Part shown: positions 1 through 14,200 of the stretch, in pieces
Layout: every line of letters begins with the position of its first letter
How positions within the stretch are numbered: position 1 is the first letter of the stretch
Source of the DNA: Carassius auratus
Taxonomy: Eukaryota > Chordata > Actinopteri > Cypriniformes > Cyprinidae
Length of the DNA stretch: 64,000 nucleotides
NCBI RefSeq assembly: GCF_003368295.1
Contig: NC_039281.1
Span: forward strand, 5,125,481 to 5,189,480
Reading direction: 5' to 3'
The notes under the pieces: generated by a model
Seen by the model: the letters and a program-made list of their open reading frames with translations, nothing else
Told to the model about the DNA's origin: nothing
Database searches by the model: none
Translations under genes and position numbers: made by a program

Positions 1-847
1 TCAGAGTGAGTGACAGAGATACAGTAGAAACATTATGTGTGCTTTTGTATTAAATAATGACCCAGATTGTGAAATACATTTATTAGCCTTAGATTAAGGG
101 AAGCACAACTTGCACAACAAGCTATGGATTTATTTTAAATATTTGTAATGTTTTTTAAAGTTATCCATAGTTTTTTTGTGTTTCTTTTTTTTAAAGTATC
201 GGTTCAGGCACCGTTTAGGAGCCGGTACCATTTTAAAAGTATTGAAAAGGCACTGGACCCTATTTAAAAGTTATTATTTCTCACTGGCTCATTTACCAAA
301 TGAGTGCTTTTTCTTCGTCCTCCACAAATTAAGCTACTGTAGGTAGTTCGGTAGCGAGATGTTTTAATAAATTAGCGTTTTCGAATGACGATGCGATTGA
401 CAATGTTGTGATAAGTAGGCTATACCAACTTTGTAACTCGTTACCCCCCGAACACTGGACATAGCAGACGTATGCACCAAATACAAGGAGCTATCAATCA
501 AGAAAGTATCAGGATTATGATTTCTTTTTCAGTTTTAGTTTTTGATCAATCACTTGGATTAATCATTCATTTTGACAGCACTATAATGTTTACTGTAAAT
601 AGACCACCATACAAGTGTAATTGTTACTAAGCCTGCACCAATGTTCTTGTCCATTGCCCTCACAGATTCCTGCAGCTAATCATGGATGTACATAAACATT
701 CCATTAAAAGTTATTGATGACAAGCCTCTGAAGTTTGACTATTTGCACTATAACAATACTTATTGGCAACTAGTCATCATATCTCTAGTCCTTTAATGTA
801 TTTGCATTGTACTAAAGTGCGTTCATTTTAAATGGGCATATATGAGG

Positions 848-960
848 CTGATGAAGACCTGATGGTCGAAACGTTGCTTGATTAAATTCCTCTGGAGCAG
901 TAGTTTTCAGTGTTCAGACTTCACTTCTTTATTTGTCTATATCATTTAGTTGTCTTGCAC
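848..960 (+). repeat. Repeat tail with CTGATGAAGACCTGAT motif
   Basis: The 25 bases at 848-872 recur with two changes at 59724-59748. The motif with a following GAAAC resembles sequence found at the 3' ends of some retroelements. No reading frame accompanies either copy. Confidence 0.35.
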
Positions 961-1169
961 CTGCGTCCTAATTGGATGTTTGGGATGTGCACACCATTTT
1001 TGTATTTTTATATATGCGGCTGAAACAGGAAGCCTAGTGCATCCCAAATTTTTCAACATGAACATTATAGTCATTATGGCCTATGGCCTTTAGAAAAATG
1101 TTTTTGAGGCGGTGGGGTAGTGCACAATAGGCCCCTGTGGTGCGGCCCAAGCTTTTGTTCTTAATGGCA

Positions 1170-1355
1170 TTTTTTTCCCCTTACATTACTTTTACTTTTA
1201 TACTTTAAGTAGTTTTTTAAACCAGTACTTTTACACTTTTACTTGAGTAAAAAGCTTGAGTTGATACTTCAACTTCTACAAAAGTCTTTTTAAACCCTAG
1301 TATCTATACTTCTACTTGAGTAATGAATGCCAGTACTTTTGACACCACTGATACA
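1170..1355. repeat. Interspersed repeat with ACTTGAGTAA words
   Basis: The stretch contains repeated TACTTTTA and ACTTGAGTAA words and TCTATACTTCTACTTGAGTA. It closes with AGTACTTTTGACACCACTG. This pattern is common in fish genomes as an interspersed repeat. Its class was not determined. Confidence 0.5.
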
Positions 1356-1576
1356 AGCACAGAGAAAATATATGAATTATTCCTCAGTATTTGTAAAATA
1401 ATGTTGCAAAATCCCCCAGTTGTAGTTAGTCGAGGATTGCTTTCACAGGGGTCTCTCAATCTCTACAGGTGCTAATGTTCAAATTGTAGCTACAGGTGCT
1501 AATGTTCATCTGAAGTCTTTAGCAGAGAAAATGCATAGCCAAATGACAGTAAAAGGAGTACCAGAGCACCAAGACT

Positions 1577-1582
1577 AAAAAA

Positions 1583-1648
<66 letters not shown>
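1577..1648. repeat. A-run followed by (TA)n
   Basis: A run of 24 A leads directly into 24 TA units. Confidence 0.97.
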
Positions 1649-1651
<3 letters not shown>

Positions 1652-2039
1652 AAACAATTATGTTAGACAATTATGTTACTATTTATCTGATTTATTAAAT
1701 ACAATGTAAAAGGCTGATATTTTCATTAAAACCTCACAAACAATACATGTGGTGCAATTTGTATCCACGCAGTTTCACACAAACCCCATATTCTTTCTCA
1801 GAATTACTTTTAACCCCCAAAAGTCCAAATACACATCCTGTTGTCATTTCTTACAATCTGACTGTGTGTCCCAGCATATATCTCATGACGCGTGACGTGT
1901 CCCAAAGTGATCCAGTCTACTGTGGAGGCCTGCATCTGTGCTCCTCCAGTATCAGTGGTAAACACACACGCTAGATCTGACGCTTTGTCTAATTACCTCA
2001 TACAGCATGGCAACATCAAAAAAGCATGAGGTTGAACTT

Positions 2040-2148
2040 ACACACACAAACACACACACAAACACACACACACACACACACACATACATATACATATACA
2101 TATACATACACACACACACACACACAGATATATATATATATATATATA
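2040..2148. repeat. Compound (CA)n/(TA)n microsatellite
   Basis: CA units are mixed with ATACAT units and end in TA units. Confidence 0.95.
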
Positions 2149-3756
2149 GATCTTAATTATTTTGGCCCCAGAGGGTTAAACAAACTCCTAAGTGGAAGCA
2201 GAGGGGTAGCTCTGTTTTTTTCTAGCTTTTCTGGGATTTGGTTCAATTGGTATAGAGGTGCACTGCAAAAGAGAGCAACGGGAAAGACAGCCTCGGGCAC
2301 CTAGCTGAGGATTTGACCTGCTCTTGCAGCACGGGAGAGAAAGAAACCGAAAGAGGGAGAGACAGAGAGAGAAAAAAAGCCTGCTTTCCCACACTCTCCA
2401 GGTTGGGATTTTTAAGGCTGGATATACCGGTGCCCTTATAGGTGTGTGTATTTTCAGCACTTTGCTTGGCAATAAGTGCGTGAGATGTTGAACAATTCAA
2501 ACACTGTGCTGCCGTGCCGACCCCAAGGCTCAGCTTACATTCTCAAAATTAAACAAATAATAATAATTAAGAAAAAAATCTCAGCTCAGAGTCCCTGCAC
2601 ACAGAGGCCTCATACGTTCAGCCGAGTCACGCAATGCAGCTCGACGCGGCACTATATTATACAAGGGAATTATAAGCTAAGACTATCTGTGTGTGTTGCC
2701 AGAAGTTCAGAGGAGCAACCAAGTCATATCCTGCACCTTTGAAGTTCATCAGCTTGCGTTTTCAATTGATATTTTAAGTTGTGAAAAAAAAAAACATAAG
2801 AGTCTACACTTTTTTGAGGTTTTAAAATAGCTAAAATACCAATAATATTGTATAAATTTTTTTTTTAAATTGCAATCAGTTTTAAACATTTCAAGAAGTA
2901 CGGTTTTAAAATCTTCCATTGCTATAATTTTAATGTGATTATCGAGTCAAATTCAAGTGATAATTCTGATGTGTTTGTTTTTGTTTTGTTTGTTTTTTAA
3001 GTGTTTTATTATGGATTTTTGTGTTTTTTTTTTTTACTTGTATTTTATATATTTAGCATAAAAGAAAACTTTTGCATCAGGCTAAAACAAAGTTAGTCAT
3101 CTTTAATCTTAAACAACTATTCATAAGAAACACTGTTGCTTTGTACTTCCAATTCTGCTACTGGAATCATCTGAAGTATCTCTCTTTTTTATTTTTTTTA
3201 TTTTTATTTTTTGCTCCATGTATTCTTGCTCTTACCTACAGTACATTTCTATTTTGCTGGTATTTTTGGAGGAGAGTTCTGCTCTACTATGGTTATGATA
3301 ATTTGATCGGTGAAGACATAGATATTTGAACTGGAAGAACAGGAAGATGCAAATCCCCCGTAAATCCCTGTGCCATACAAGCCTCAGCCGACGGTGCAGT
3401 TTAATATCTGCAGCCATGATTAAAAAGAGAAGGTGAAGCTCCATTGTAGTAATAAGAAGGATGAATGTGCAACACAGGGGCTGGGAAACGAGGGGAGGGG
3501 GGATTTTTTTTTTTTTATTATTATTTTTTTTTTTTTTTTGATGACCTTTCATCTCCCCATGTCTATGAATTATAATTCAGAGGATATGAAATCTGACAAG
3601 GAACTTTTGTTGTCCCTCAAGGCTCCAGATAATTTAGATTATTGTTTCAGGTACAAGCATTTTACACAGGGTCACAGGTGTTTTTTGCATTCTCACTGGA
3701 TAGCATAGATAATGTGCAAACTCTTCCTAAAAAACAAAAAACTGAATACATTTAGC

Positions 3757-3892
<136 letters not shown>

Positions 3893-5329
3893 TTTATGCT
3901 TTGAATAATTTATTAATAATCATTTTATGTAATCATAATTTAATTAATTTAATTTAAACTGTCAACATTATAAGGTTTAAAAATACTGAAATTATTGTAA
4001 ACATAACAGTGCTAGGGCCGCTGGATTAATTGAAATTAAATCGCAAAGGCAATAAATTGCGAAGCCACATCATCTCACAGAAGGATTTATTTAAAACACA
4101 TTATGAAGTGAGTTTGGAGTTAAAACTTTAATTAAATGTAGTATTTTCATATTCTTTCATATGGAGCAGCATAGAGCCATAGTTCACTGACAAGCTATAA
4201 GCAAACAGCTTTCATAATCGCAAAACGAGTTCTTTGATTTCATAATCGCACGATTAAATAGTATCATTCAAATAATCATACGGTAATAAACAGTGTAACA
4301 TTTTTCACTGTAATCCATTTGATAGAGGCTTTATCAAATTTCTGCAGCTTGATCTAAACCCAGGCTTTTTCTCTCGTTCCCACATATTGAAAAGACAAGC
4401 TTTGGCCCTGGCTGTGATCATACTAAGTAGGCCACAGTTCAAAGACAAAATATTTGCAAAGACATCTTTCATACTGAGTGAATGTCTACCATCTAATGTT
4501 GACGTGTTCTTAAGAGATAACTGACAGCTTTAGACTTCGAACTGACCCGTCACTGCAGGACTTACTAAATAACTCAAAAAGAGCAAGGAAGCAGAATAAA
4601 CAGGTAAGCACAAATTTTCACATTGATTTTCCCTTTACCAGTTAAACAATATAATTGAAAAATACATATTTTATGTGTGCTAGCAGGCAATGCAAATCGT
4701 TACAATGGAGTGAAAACTGGTTCTTTATGCCTGTATAATATGATATAATAGTGATGGATACTATTTCAATTTTGTTTATTCAGTTAAATAAAGGTCAGCT
4801 TAGTATTTTGTCTGTATTGCATAATTTCCACAAAAACTGAAAAAAAAAAATACAGAAGAAAATTTTACTGTACATTATTTCTGTTCAGATTGGTACATCA
4901 AAAGTTAAACGCACCTATGAATGTTTAAACAAAAAGCAAAACAATGCAATCATTATGAATATAAAACTGATAAGAACATGACTTTGGATGACACTTCTTT
5001 TACTTTGTTTCTAGACACTATCAGAGTCTTAACCACCATTCCATTCAATTCAATAGGACATTAAGTCATGGATGAGTCATTGGGTCGATTCTGTTAGCAG
5101 AACTATAGCAAACTCTCTAATGCAAACCAAACTGGGTTGCTGTTTTAAAATAGCAAGGCAAAGGTACACATACAGAGGTTGAGGGCAATAGACTGAGGTT
5201 ATACAGGTCAGAGCAGTCTCCTATCATAAAAAGACAGACATATTTACAATTGAACAAGCAAGTAAGGGAGTACACGTTCACACACACGTCACTGAAAATA
5301 CCAAATAATTTCCAAAAATGCTTATATAA

Positions 5330-5332
<3 letters not shown>

Positions 5333-5406
<74 letters not shown>
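5333..5406. repeat. (TA)n microsatellite
   Basis: About 74 bases of uninterrupted alternating TA. Confidence 0.97.
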
Positions 5407-5409
<3 letters not shown>

Positions 5410-7828
5410 ATTGTGATTCTGTAGGAATATTAAGTGCATTGCAATATGAGTAATCATCTGATGTCACTTTGAGACAAATAAAGCACTTTTGCAGTTTTTG
5501 AGCATTTGTGTTTGACTGTGTCTGTTTACCAGTGTGAAATAAATGTCTGTCACACTGCACACTTCTGCGTTGTCCCCTCTGCCAGGCTGTTTTCTCCTAA
5601 CACATTTATCAGTTCTGGAGACTGCCAGCAAAAACACTGTAGTAAATTAGGCACTTGCCAAGTGGCATGAATCACCAGTCTAGTCTCAATATCACTACGG
5701 CGGAAAGAAAGAGGAGTCGTAATGATGTAAAGCATGTGAAGGTCGTCCCTCCTCTGTCATCAGTAACAGTTAAATGTCACTCTACAATTCCCACTTCTAA
5801 CAGACACATCCTTGGACTTTCCAGGTGTGGTCAAGACCTTTTGTTGTTTGATTTTTCCTTATTATTTGTAATGCCAGCCCTTCAGCATTTAAAATCCTAA
5901 AATACATATAAACAGCTATTATTGGAAACTTTCAAAGTCTAGCCATAAAGTCCGGTAAATATTTGTAAAAGGTTTAATGGTTAAAATAGGACTCCTTACC
6001 GTGCATCATTTACGAATGGGAGCTGCTGACATGAAACTTAAATCTTAGGACCGACGTTATGACTCCTGATTACAATCTACTCCAATTCCACCCTTTGTTG
6101 GGCTTTTGTGTGCTTCAAAACCAAGTAAGCTTCTTAAGAAAACACCCCTTGCTGGGTAAAGTGAACACAGACAGTGTTTAATTACAGTGCTGGTTTCTAA
6201 TGCAGCTTCTATTTTTTATAGAGTTTTTGTTCATGAACTAACAGTATTCTTTTCACTAAAAACAACATCGTGAACTTCCTGGAATGTTAAAAATATTACA
6301 GTGAATCACATTTTTACACATCATTTGTATATAAAGCACTGACTCTGTGCTCGACTACAGCTGTCATTGTTGCTGCGCCCTGGAGATTGTGATTATGAGG
6401 TGCTTAAATTGGTAGTGACAGACATACAGTTACACAAAGAGAAATACAAACGAAGTGTACATTTACATCTTTTAATCTTTGAAATTTGAGTTTAAACATG
6501 ACCATAAATCATCAATATATTTGTCTTTTTCCCCCAATACCATAAATTCATATTTGCATTGTTTAAAGCTGGATACACATCAAATCATGTTAGGCATAAG
6601 AGTTATCTGAATATCATCTGCAATAATACATAAAATCCTGACAAAAATTAAGAGAAACACATAAATGCTGATGTATTACCCTCTCCCTATCTGGCCATCT
6701 CTTTCAACTCCCATATAAGAGGTTCAGAGCAGATACGAGGGCAGCTGAGCTCTGGCTGTCCAGAAATGGTTTCCTTCACAACAAAGTATAAAGAAGTCAA
6801 GGTGAAATTCCCCGAGAAGCTGTAACTTTTCAACATGCAGTTGTATAGTCAGATAGATTTACACGCTTCCGTGACTGACTAACAAGGTCAAGAGCTGGAG
6901 ACTAATAAAAATGAAAAAAAAAGAGAGAAGAAGAGAGAAACAGAACTCTCCTCTCACCTCCACTCGTGATCGCTCCACATTCACTACAAACAAATATTAA
7001 CAGATCATGAGAAAACCATGAGATCAGAAATATTATAAGTTATAATGACAGTACGATCACATGCAGAGAAAAAAAACAATTGGGGGTCAGAAAAGAAACA
7101 ACGAAATGCACGGTTGCATGCTAACTCAGAGCACACTCGAAATCCGGCTTTTTTTTTTTCTTTCGGCCTTCTCTCTTTCTATTTTCTCTCATGCGCTGAC
7201 CTGCGGCTTCCGATGTCACAGACACATTAAAGGCGAGTTTATTATCAGGCCAGAGAAAGACAACACACTCAGTGCCTGAATTATGACGACAGTTGGAAAT
7301 CCGTTGTATCAAGCATGAAGCCAAATGGACTGTATTTCTTTTCTCTGTAAAGACATACATCACTGAGGGCTGAAGGGCAGACTCTCAGCAGGTAAGCGTT
7401 CTGTAGTCATGGCCCTCACTTAACCAGCACTGGGGGCCAGATCACTCTGATAAAGCAACTATTTAACCCTGACTTGAACTCCCACTGAAAATACAACCCT
7501 CATATGGCACTATCTCCGAGAGGTCGAGAATAAAACAGTGACGGGAAAGAAAATATCATGAGCGTCCGATGAGCCAGAGAAAGCAAACATTTGCTCAAAT
7601 TCATAAGCTTGTTATTTGGGTTTGCCTAAGATCTTATCACCTATCCTGATCCAAAACACTTACAGATAGTAAATATTGTCTAGGGGGCTTAAACATCTCA
7701 TTTTTGTCACACAATTTACATAAGCCATCTCTATTTTTTTTTTTTTTTTTTTTTTTTATCAATTGCACAGTCTTAATGTTTGTGATCATCTAAAACAGTA
7801 GACATAATGTGGATACATTTACACACAC

Positions 7829-7830
<2 letters not shown>

Positions 7831-7915
<85 letters not shown>
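7831..7915. repeat. (AT)n microsatellite
   Basis: A short (AC)n leads into about 84 bases of AT; a T-run lies at about 7733-7757. Confidence 0.97.
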
Positions 7916-7922
<7 letters not shown>

Positions 7923-8566
7923 TTTTTATTTTTTATTTTTTTCTCACTACTATCCAACCAAAACAGATCTAAAACAAAAACCTAGACAGCTGTCAATCAG
8001 GCGTCTGTCACTAGTGAGTTTCCCAGGGTTGGGCTGTGTGCTGGCATCCCCACACTGTTTTCAGATAAACAGTTCCTATTACACTGCAAACAGCTCTCCG
8101 TGCCCTGCCCTCCCCCTCCGAAAACAGAGTCATAATTCAAAACAAATGATTCCAGGCTTTGATGAGAGCACTTTTATGGGTCACAGAGAGTGAACCTCCC
8201 TACCGACATCTGTTTGATTTTATCTACTTGAACTTTATCCTCAGCCGGAGATTTATCGGCCTACAATGGACCGAGCCTGTTAAAGTCGCCGTATCAGAGA
8301 GGGTGAGAGAGGGACCGGGGGCTGCGGGGCTCATCGTGAACGAATGAGCAAGTAAATGAGTGCAGAAGAGTGAGTGTGTGAATTAATTAGTTGCAAAGAG
8401 TGAATGAGTAATTAGTGTGTGACTGAGGAAAAAAAAAATCCCAATAGGAATATTAGGAATCTGTGAGAGTGGAACAGGCAGATGATGACAAAGATATCAA
8501 AAGATTTCAAGGATTCCCCAAAGTTTTTTTTTTTTTTAATTAATTAATTAATTAATTAATTTTTAT

Positions 8567-8885
8567 GTTTTTGAAAGGAGTGTCTTATGCTAACCAAGGC
8601 TGCATTTGTTTTATAAATACAATCATATTTTAATATATTTAAAAAATGTGATTTGGCAAATCTGAATTTTTAGCAGCCGTTACTCCAGTCTTGTGTGTCA
8701 CATGATCCTTCAGAAATCATTCAGATATATGCTGATTTCATTAGTAGTGACACACGGGTAATTTGTTTCAAAATTATTTTAATGATTTAAATGTCAAAAG
8801 AACAACATTTATTTAAAATAGAAATCTTTTGTAACAATATTAATGTCTTGACTGTCAATTTAATGCTTCCTTACTGAATAAACGT
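8567..8885 (+). repeat. Interspersed fish repeat, copy 1 of 3
   Basis: Shared words mark this family: GTCTTATGCTAACCAAGGCT, TTACTCCAGTCTT, CACATGATCCTTCAGAAATC and GAAATCTTTTGTAAC. Related sequence occurs at 15268-15495 and 36695-36890. It has no reading frame. The family was recognised by pattern, and its class is not assigned. Confidence 0.6.
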
Positions 8886-9941
8886 GCAGTGTAAAAACTT
8901 ACACGTTTACACTTAAAATGGAATTACAGTGGTGCATGCATAAATGTCTGTAAATTCTCTCTTCTGTTCTTCATGCTCTTAGTGTGTAGGTTGTGTAGCA
9001 GTAGTTTGGTTGCTGTACGTGTGGTTCAGACAGCAGGTCAAAGCCCTGGTCAGAACTCTGAGATTCCCAGACACTAAAGGGCCTATAACTCATTCCCAAG
9101 CCTGCCTTAGACCCAGTCTCCTCCTGGCTCTTTCCAGCTCTGAAATATCCTTTCAAAGGCCTGGCGCTGGAGACAGATACTGAGGTGTTTGAGATAAGGT
9201 TGGAGATGCATTAAGGGATTTTCCCTTTTAAAGTTGTCAAAGTTTTTTTTTTTCTCTCTCTGCAACCCCTTTTCAGTCATACATTTTTCCCAGAGGCTAG
9301 TGAAAGGAAACTGAAAAAAAAAATAGGTAAGCCAAAAAGAGAGAGCAGCAGCATATTAAGCACAGGGGGCTTAGGGCTTGTGGTCACTTCACAGCTCATA
9401 AAGGATATGGAGGGAGACTGTGAAGAAGGCCCAAATACTGAGAATTAAGGGACAAGGCAGAAGAAAAGCTCAGCTACATTTATAAGCATCGGTGGAAGCC
9501 AGGTCAGAGAAAACCTCTCCTCAGGTAGAGCGCTGAGTCTCCAGCCAAGTAGGGGAGGAAAACTAGTAATACAATCTGCAACAAAGCACACTTTTGTACA
9601 GAGTTATATTAAAGACTCTGGGGGAAAAGTCAGACAGAAGGCCGACTTTGCAGACATCACAAAGAGAGTTGAATACTTCAAATGAACAGAAAAGACAGAA
9701 GGGGTTTTATGTCGGAGTTAGTTCTGCAAATAACTTTAAGTTTTTGATTTTACATTTATTTAGAAAAATTGTGATTGTAGCTGACAATATGTAAATTTTA
9801 AGTTACTTGAAATGGGAAATTTAATCAGAATCACAGTGAATTCCTATTGAAAGCAGCTATGAATTTGCAATGAATTTGGAAATAATTTACTGGTTTGAGA
9901 GTGGAGATTCAGGGTTTGGGTCCAGTGTGATGTGATGTGAC

Positions 9942-10167
9942 ATCCCTGTTGAAAAAAAAAAAACAGCATCTGCTGATTAGGTATGTTTTGAAGCATGGCT
10001 GCTGGTTTGAGCTGGTATAAGCTGGTCCTTAGTTGGTCATGAGCTGGTTATCTGCTGGTCCTAAGCAACTAGCTCCTACTCAGGACCAGCTCATGACCAA
10101 CTAAGGACCATCACCACCTCAAAGCAGCTGCCATGCTTCAAAACATTTTTACTTTTTAACAGGGATC
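9942..10167. mobile_element. Palindromic foldback MITE
   Basis: The element can fold on itself along most of its length. It starts ATCCCTGTTGAAAA and ends with the inverse TTTTTAACAGGGAT. Inside, GTTTTGAAGCATGGC pairs with the matching GCCATGCTTCAAAAC. The centre is built of repeated AGCTGGT words and their complements (CTTAGTTGGTCATGAGCTGG against its inverse). No coding potential is present. Confidence 0.75.
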
Positions 10168-10884
10168 TGTCAATCTACTATTGAAAAACTGTCAAATTAA
10201 ATTTTACTCCACATAAACAGCCTCCTTGTCTTCTCCTTTGTCTTCTACGCTCTCTCTGGAGTGGTTTAGGGGTTGTTGGAGGGGGTTTGTCCAGCTTGAG
10301 CAGAGATTAAAGTTAGACTGTGTTTGGGAGCGTAAATTGACTCTGAGCATTAAGTGGGATTAAAGTTGGGCTGGCTGTGGCAGGACCTGAACACATTTGC
10401 TGTTATGCACTGTTGCAGACCCCGTATTCATCTAAAGACTGAAGAGAGAGAGGTGTTTGTTGGAGGGGTTCTGCTAGCCCATTTGTTATTTTAAATGCAT
10501 GCATTGAGGGACAAATTAATATTAATTAGTATAAAAGAGCAGTTCTTGCCACTGAAGCATATGAGAGCAAATCATGGGGCAAAGAACAGCATTTGAGTAT
10601 GTTTTGATTGCACAGTAATATAATTATATGCCCCTACAGTAGGCTAGGTGTAACCGAGTAAGTCAGTGCAGAGTGTGACAATGAAAAATGCAATGAAGCA
10701 TAATTAAAAGTAAAGAAGTATTTTCTAAATTCTGAATTTATCTAAATGGCAGTATAATATTGGTTTAGTAAATGGCTTATATTTAGCTTGAAATACATGA
10801 GACTTTCAGGGAAAACAAATGTCCAAAAATGACTGGAATCTCTCCTGATAGCACTGCAGTGTCATAAATGTCTATAATCAAAAA

Positions 10885-11265
10885 AAAATTACTCACCATC
10901 ATGTTACTTTCTTCTGTGCAACAAAAATGCTGAAGACTGCTTGTTACTCTTTTCCATGTAATTGCAATAAATGTGATATTGAAGTGTTAAAAAACCTTAA
11001 AGTGGTCCATATGACTTAGAGTCTATATTCCAAGTTTTCTAAAGTCATACGGTTTGAAAAAAATCAGTTGTTAGTCACTTATATGTTTCATTTTTTAACC
11101 TTTGAGACCAGATCAGAGTCAGGGAGTTACAGTTAAGAACAAATGATTCTTGTGAATGATTCATTTAGACAAGTTTTGTGAACAATGATTCAATGAATAT
11201 GCTCTTTTTCTCACATGGATCATCCACATGGCTTTAGAAGACTTTGAATATAGCTCACACATCAT
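10885..11265. repeat. Probable interspersed-repeat remnant
   Basis: CATCATGTTACTTTCTTCTG, GTGGTCCATATGACTTAGAG and AAAGTCATACGGTTTG are words typical of a widespread fish repeat. The remnant is decayed and ends are unclear. Confidence 0.4.
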
Positions 11266-14200
11266 ATGGATCACTTATATTATGTTTCAGCATGTCATTT
11301 GTGTGTGTGTGTGTGTGTGTTTCAATGGTTTTTGCATGGGGAAAAAAGTAACAAAATGTATTTGTGTTATATTGATAAAAAAAAAGTTTTACAGTTTAGA
11401 ACGATACAAGAGAAAACTAAACAGAGAAACAAAATATTGTATTCTTTACACTTGCTAAACTTTCACACACAGAGTGTATGTTGATCATTTTTCACCAATA
11501 ATTTGTTACAAAGAGACAGGCGACTCAATCGTTTTTTTGTTTTTTTTTAGTCTTTTGTCTCTCACACACACCTGTTGGTGTATATAGTTCAATCGTCAAT
11601 GGCCTGCTGCTCTAACAACAACTATTGCTTTTCTTTCCACATTTAACATTTACAAACAGTCTCTTCGAGCGATTAACAGAGTGAATGTGAGTTCATTCTC
11701 AAGGCATAAACACCAAGCATGTCTACATGGGACATTTCCTGTGCTAATGAAACCCAGAGAAGAGCAGTCAAAACTTAACTGACCTCTCAGCATGAGGAAT
11801 CATCTCCAAAAACACCCTAAACATCACCATTGAGTATCTAAAAACGCCCCCCGTTTCGTTTTATGATTTTCAGCCTGAAGGTAACAATAAGCAATATAAA
11901 ATGTGCAGTAAACGTAATGCTGCCAAACTGGCTGTGGCCAGTGAAACTGAAAGGGGGAAAATAAGAAAAAAAAAACTGGACAGACTTCCACAATTTGTAA
12001 ACGAAGGAAAGAGAAAGCTGTAAAAAAAAATGTTTTAAATGCATGAGAAATGCATCAAAACTACACCAGCCAAATAAAAAGAAAAGAAAATTACATAGAC
12101 TAACGCAAATATAAAACAGAACATACCACACGTCACACATTTACCCAAACATGTCATTGCTGCAAAACTAGTTAAAGGCTCTGTTAATGTTCTAAAAGCA
12201 TTAGCAATGAAACCTTCAAAGTGTCTATCAATGCAGTTCATATAAGGAAGCTGAATTTTACAGTCCCTGGCGTTGGCAAATAGTTTCCGAAATACATATA
12301 TGTAAGCATTTCTCTCTTTTATTATTCAAAGAGTTTTATAGAGCTGGAGTAAATTACAGTGGCCTTGAAAAAGAAACCAAAAATCATCTCCTCCATCAGT
12401 TTGACTCTGCGTGTGCCAAAACTTGGCCTTTTAACTCTCGAGACCCCCTTTCTCCCGTCAGCATACACAGCATGCGAACAACAGATCTGACATAAATGAA
12501 AGAGCAGAGAGGCATAAAACAACACGGCGCTTTCTGCTTTCAGAGACTTAATACACTTGGCCACAAAACCCGATCCCACACACATGCACATTCAAAAACA
12601 CAAACTTTTGATATGCTTTCAATATGATACATGTATGATTGCTCTATTTCATTGCAGATGTGACTACAACCCAGATTTGGCTACAAAAAGCAAATGCTGA
12701 ACAGACTAATGGAAGACATGGTAACAAACACACACACAAACACACGTACCCCCTCACAACCACCAGGCATTTGGGCTAAGATTAGACAAATTAAGTAGTA
12801 TTATTCACGTCAGTGGTGCAGCTGTGCTTTAAAGTGGCTTCGCGTTAACTATCAAAATGGTTTGCTTTGAAAGCCACAGTCTTCCCATTCACTGGCTAAA
12901 TGAAAAAGCCCTCCTACTCCCGTTGGGTGGGAAGATGTTTTTATTCGCTCATGCAATGGAAAAATCATGGCTGCCTTCGACTGCACCAAAGGCTCTGGGA
13001 TGACTCAAACATCTCCAAATCAGATGTTTTGCTTCTCTGGAAGAGGTTTATAGGGTGGTATTGGTTTTCCATCATAATTGACAAGTTTTTTTTATGGCGC
13101 ATGTAAGCTATTATGAACATGTATAGTGTATGGGAGTTTGTTCTGTAAATGTGTGCATACTGTCTAAATCCCGGCTGTGGGGACAGATGAACATGTGAGT
13201 CTCTCTGCGCTCTCCCTTTGAGCTGAGAATGGATGTTAAGCTATAGCGATAGACACGAGCCAGAGGTATGTGCATGAGTGTATGTGCAGTCGAACACCAG
13301 CCAGGGACAATGATGGATCTTCTACTTTCAGGCATATCATCACCTGCATGCATGTGTAACACACTGTGTCAATGAGTGTGAGTATAAGAGTGTGGGAGAA
13401 AGAAATGGAGGAGAATGTAGATAAAAGGTTCCGGAAGACAATATATCTTTAGAGTCAACATGAAATCAAAATCGACTCTATCCGTTTTCTTAATGCATGT
13501 TACTGGTCTTATTGTGAACCATTTATCAGAGCATGTTATTCCAAAGAAAAACGAAAATGACTGTCCTTAAAATATTTCATTAAAATGTAACCTGTTCTCC
13601 GTCTGAAACAACTTTCCTTTTCTGCTGACATCACTTTGGCTGCACGGGCTATTAGGTAATGTTAACCAATAGTCAAATAGCTATTTTCGTAAGATGTTTT
13701 TCTGATATGTAACACCCTCTTTTCACAATCCAATCAGGTTCTGGCCTAGATTTTTTCTTGTGGAGTATCTTCTTCAATTTGAAATGAATAAATAATATTC
13801 AATATTTTAAATTCTTTTTTTTTTCTTTTTTCTTTTTTTTATAAAAAAATTAAAAATGTATTATTTATTTAAATACAAAATAAATTGCAGACAGTCATTT
13901 CAAAATATGAGAAATCAATCTATATCTATCAATATATAGAAATAGATAGTTTATTTGTTTTTAGACAGACAGACAGTAGGGTCAAATTGGCTAACAAACA
14001 TTTCAAATGTTTGCTTCTGAAGTGAGTTGACAAAAGCAGTTTTAGGTGAAATGAAATGGATTGATAGTTCACTCATTGAACGATGTAGAAACACAAATCA
14101 CAGGGCACTCATTGCTGACAGAGGATGTAGTTTTATAGACCAGTGATTTGGACTGGACAATCCTGTGGGGAGACTCAAATTAGTATGTGGCTCAACCAAT

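Noticed and set aside
5117..5560. 147-codon open frame on the minus strand
   Set aside because: Much of it is an Ile-Tyr run created by the (AT)n tract at 5333-5406.
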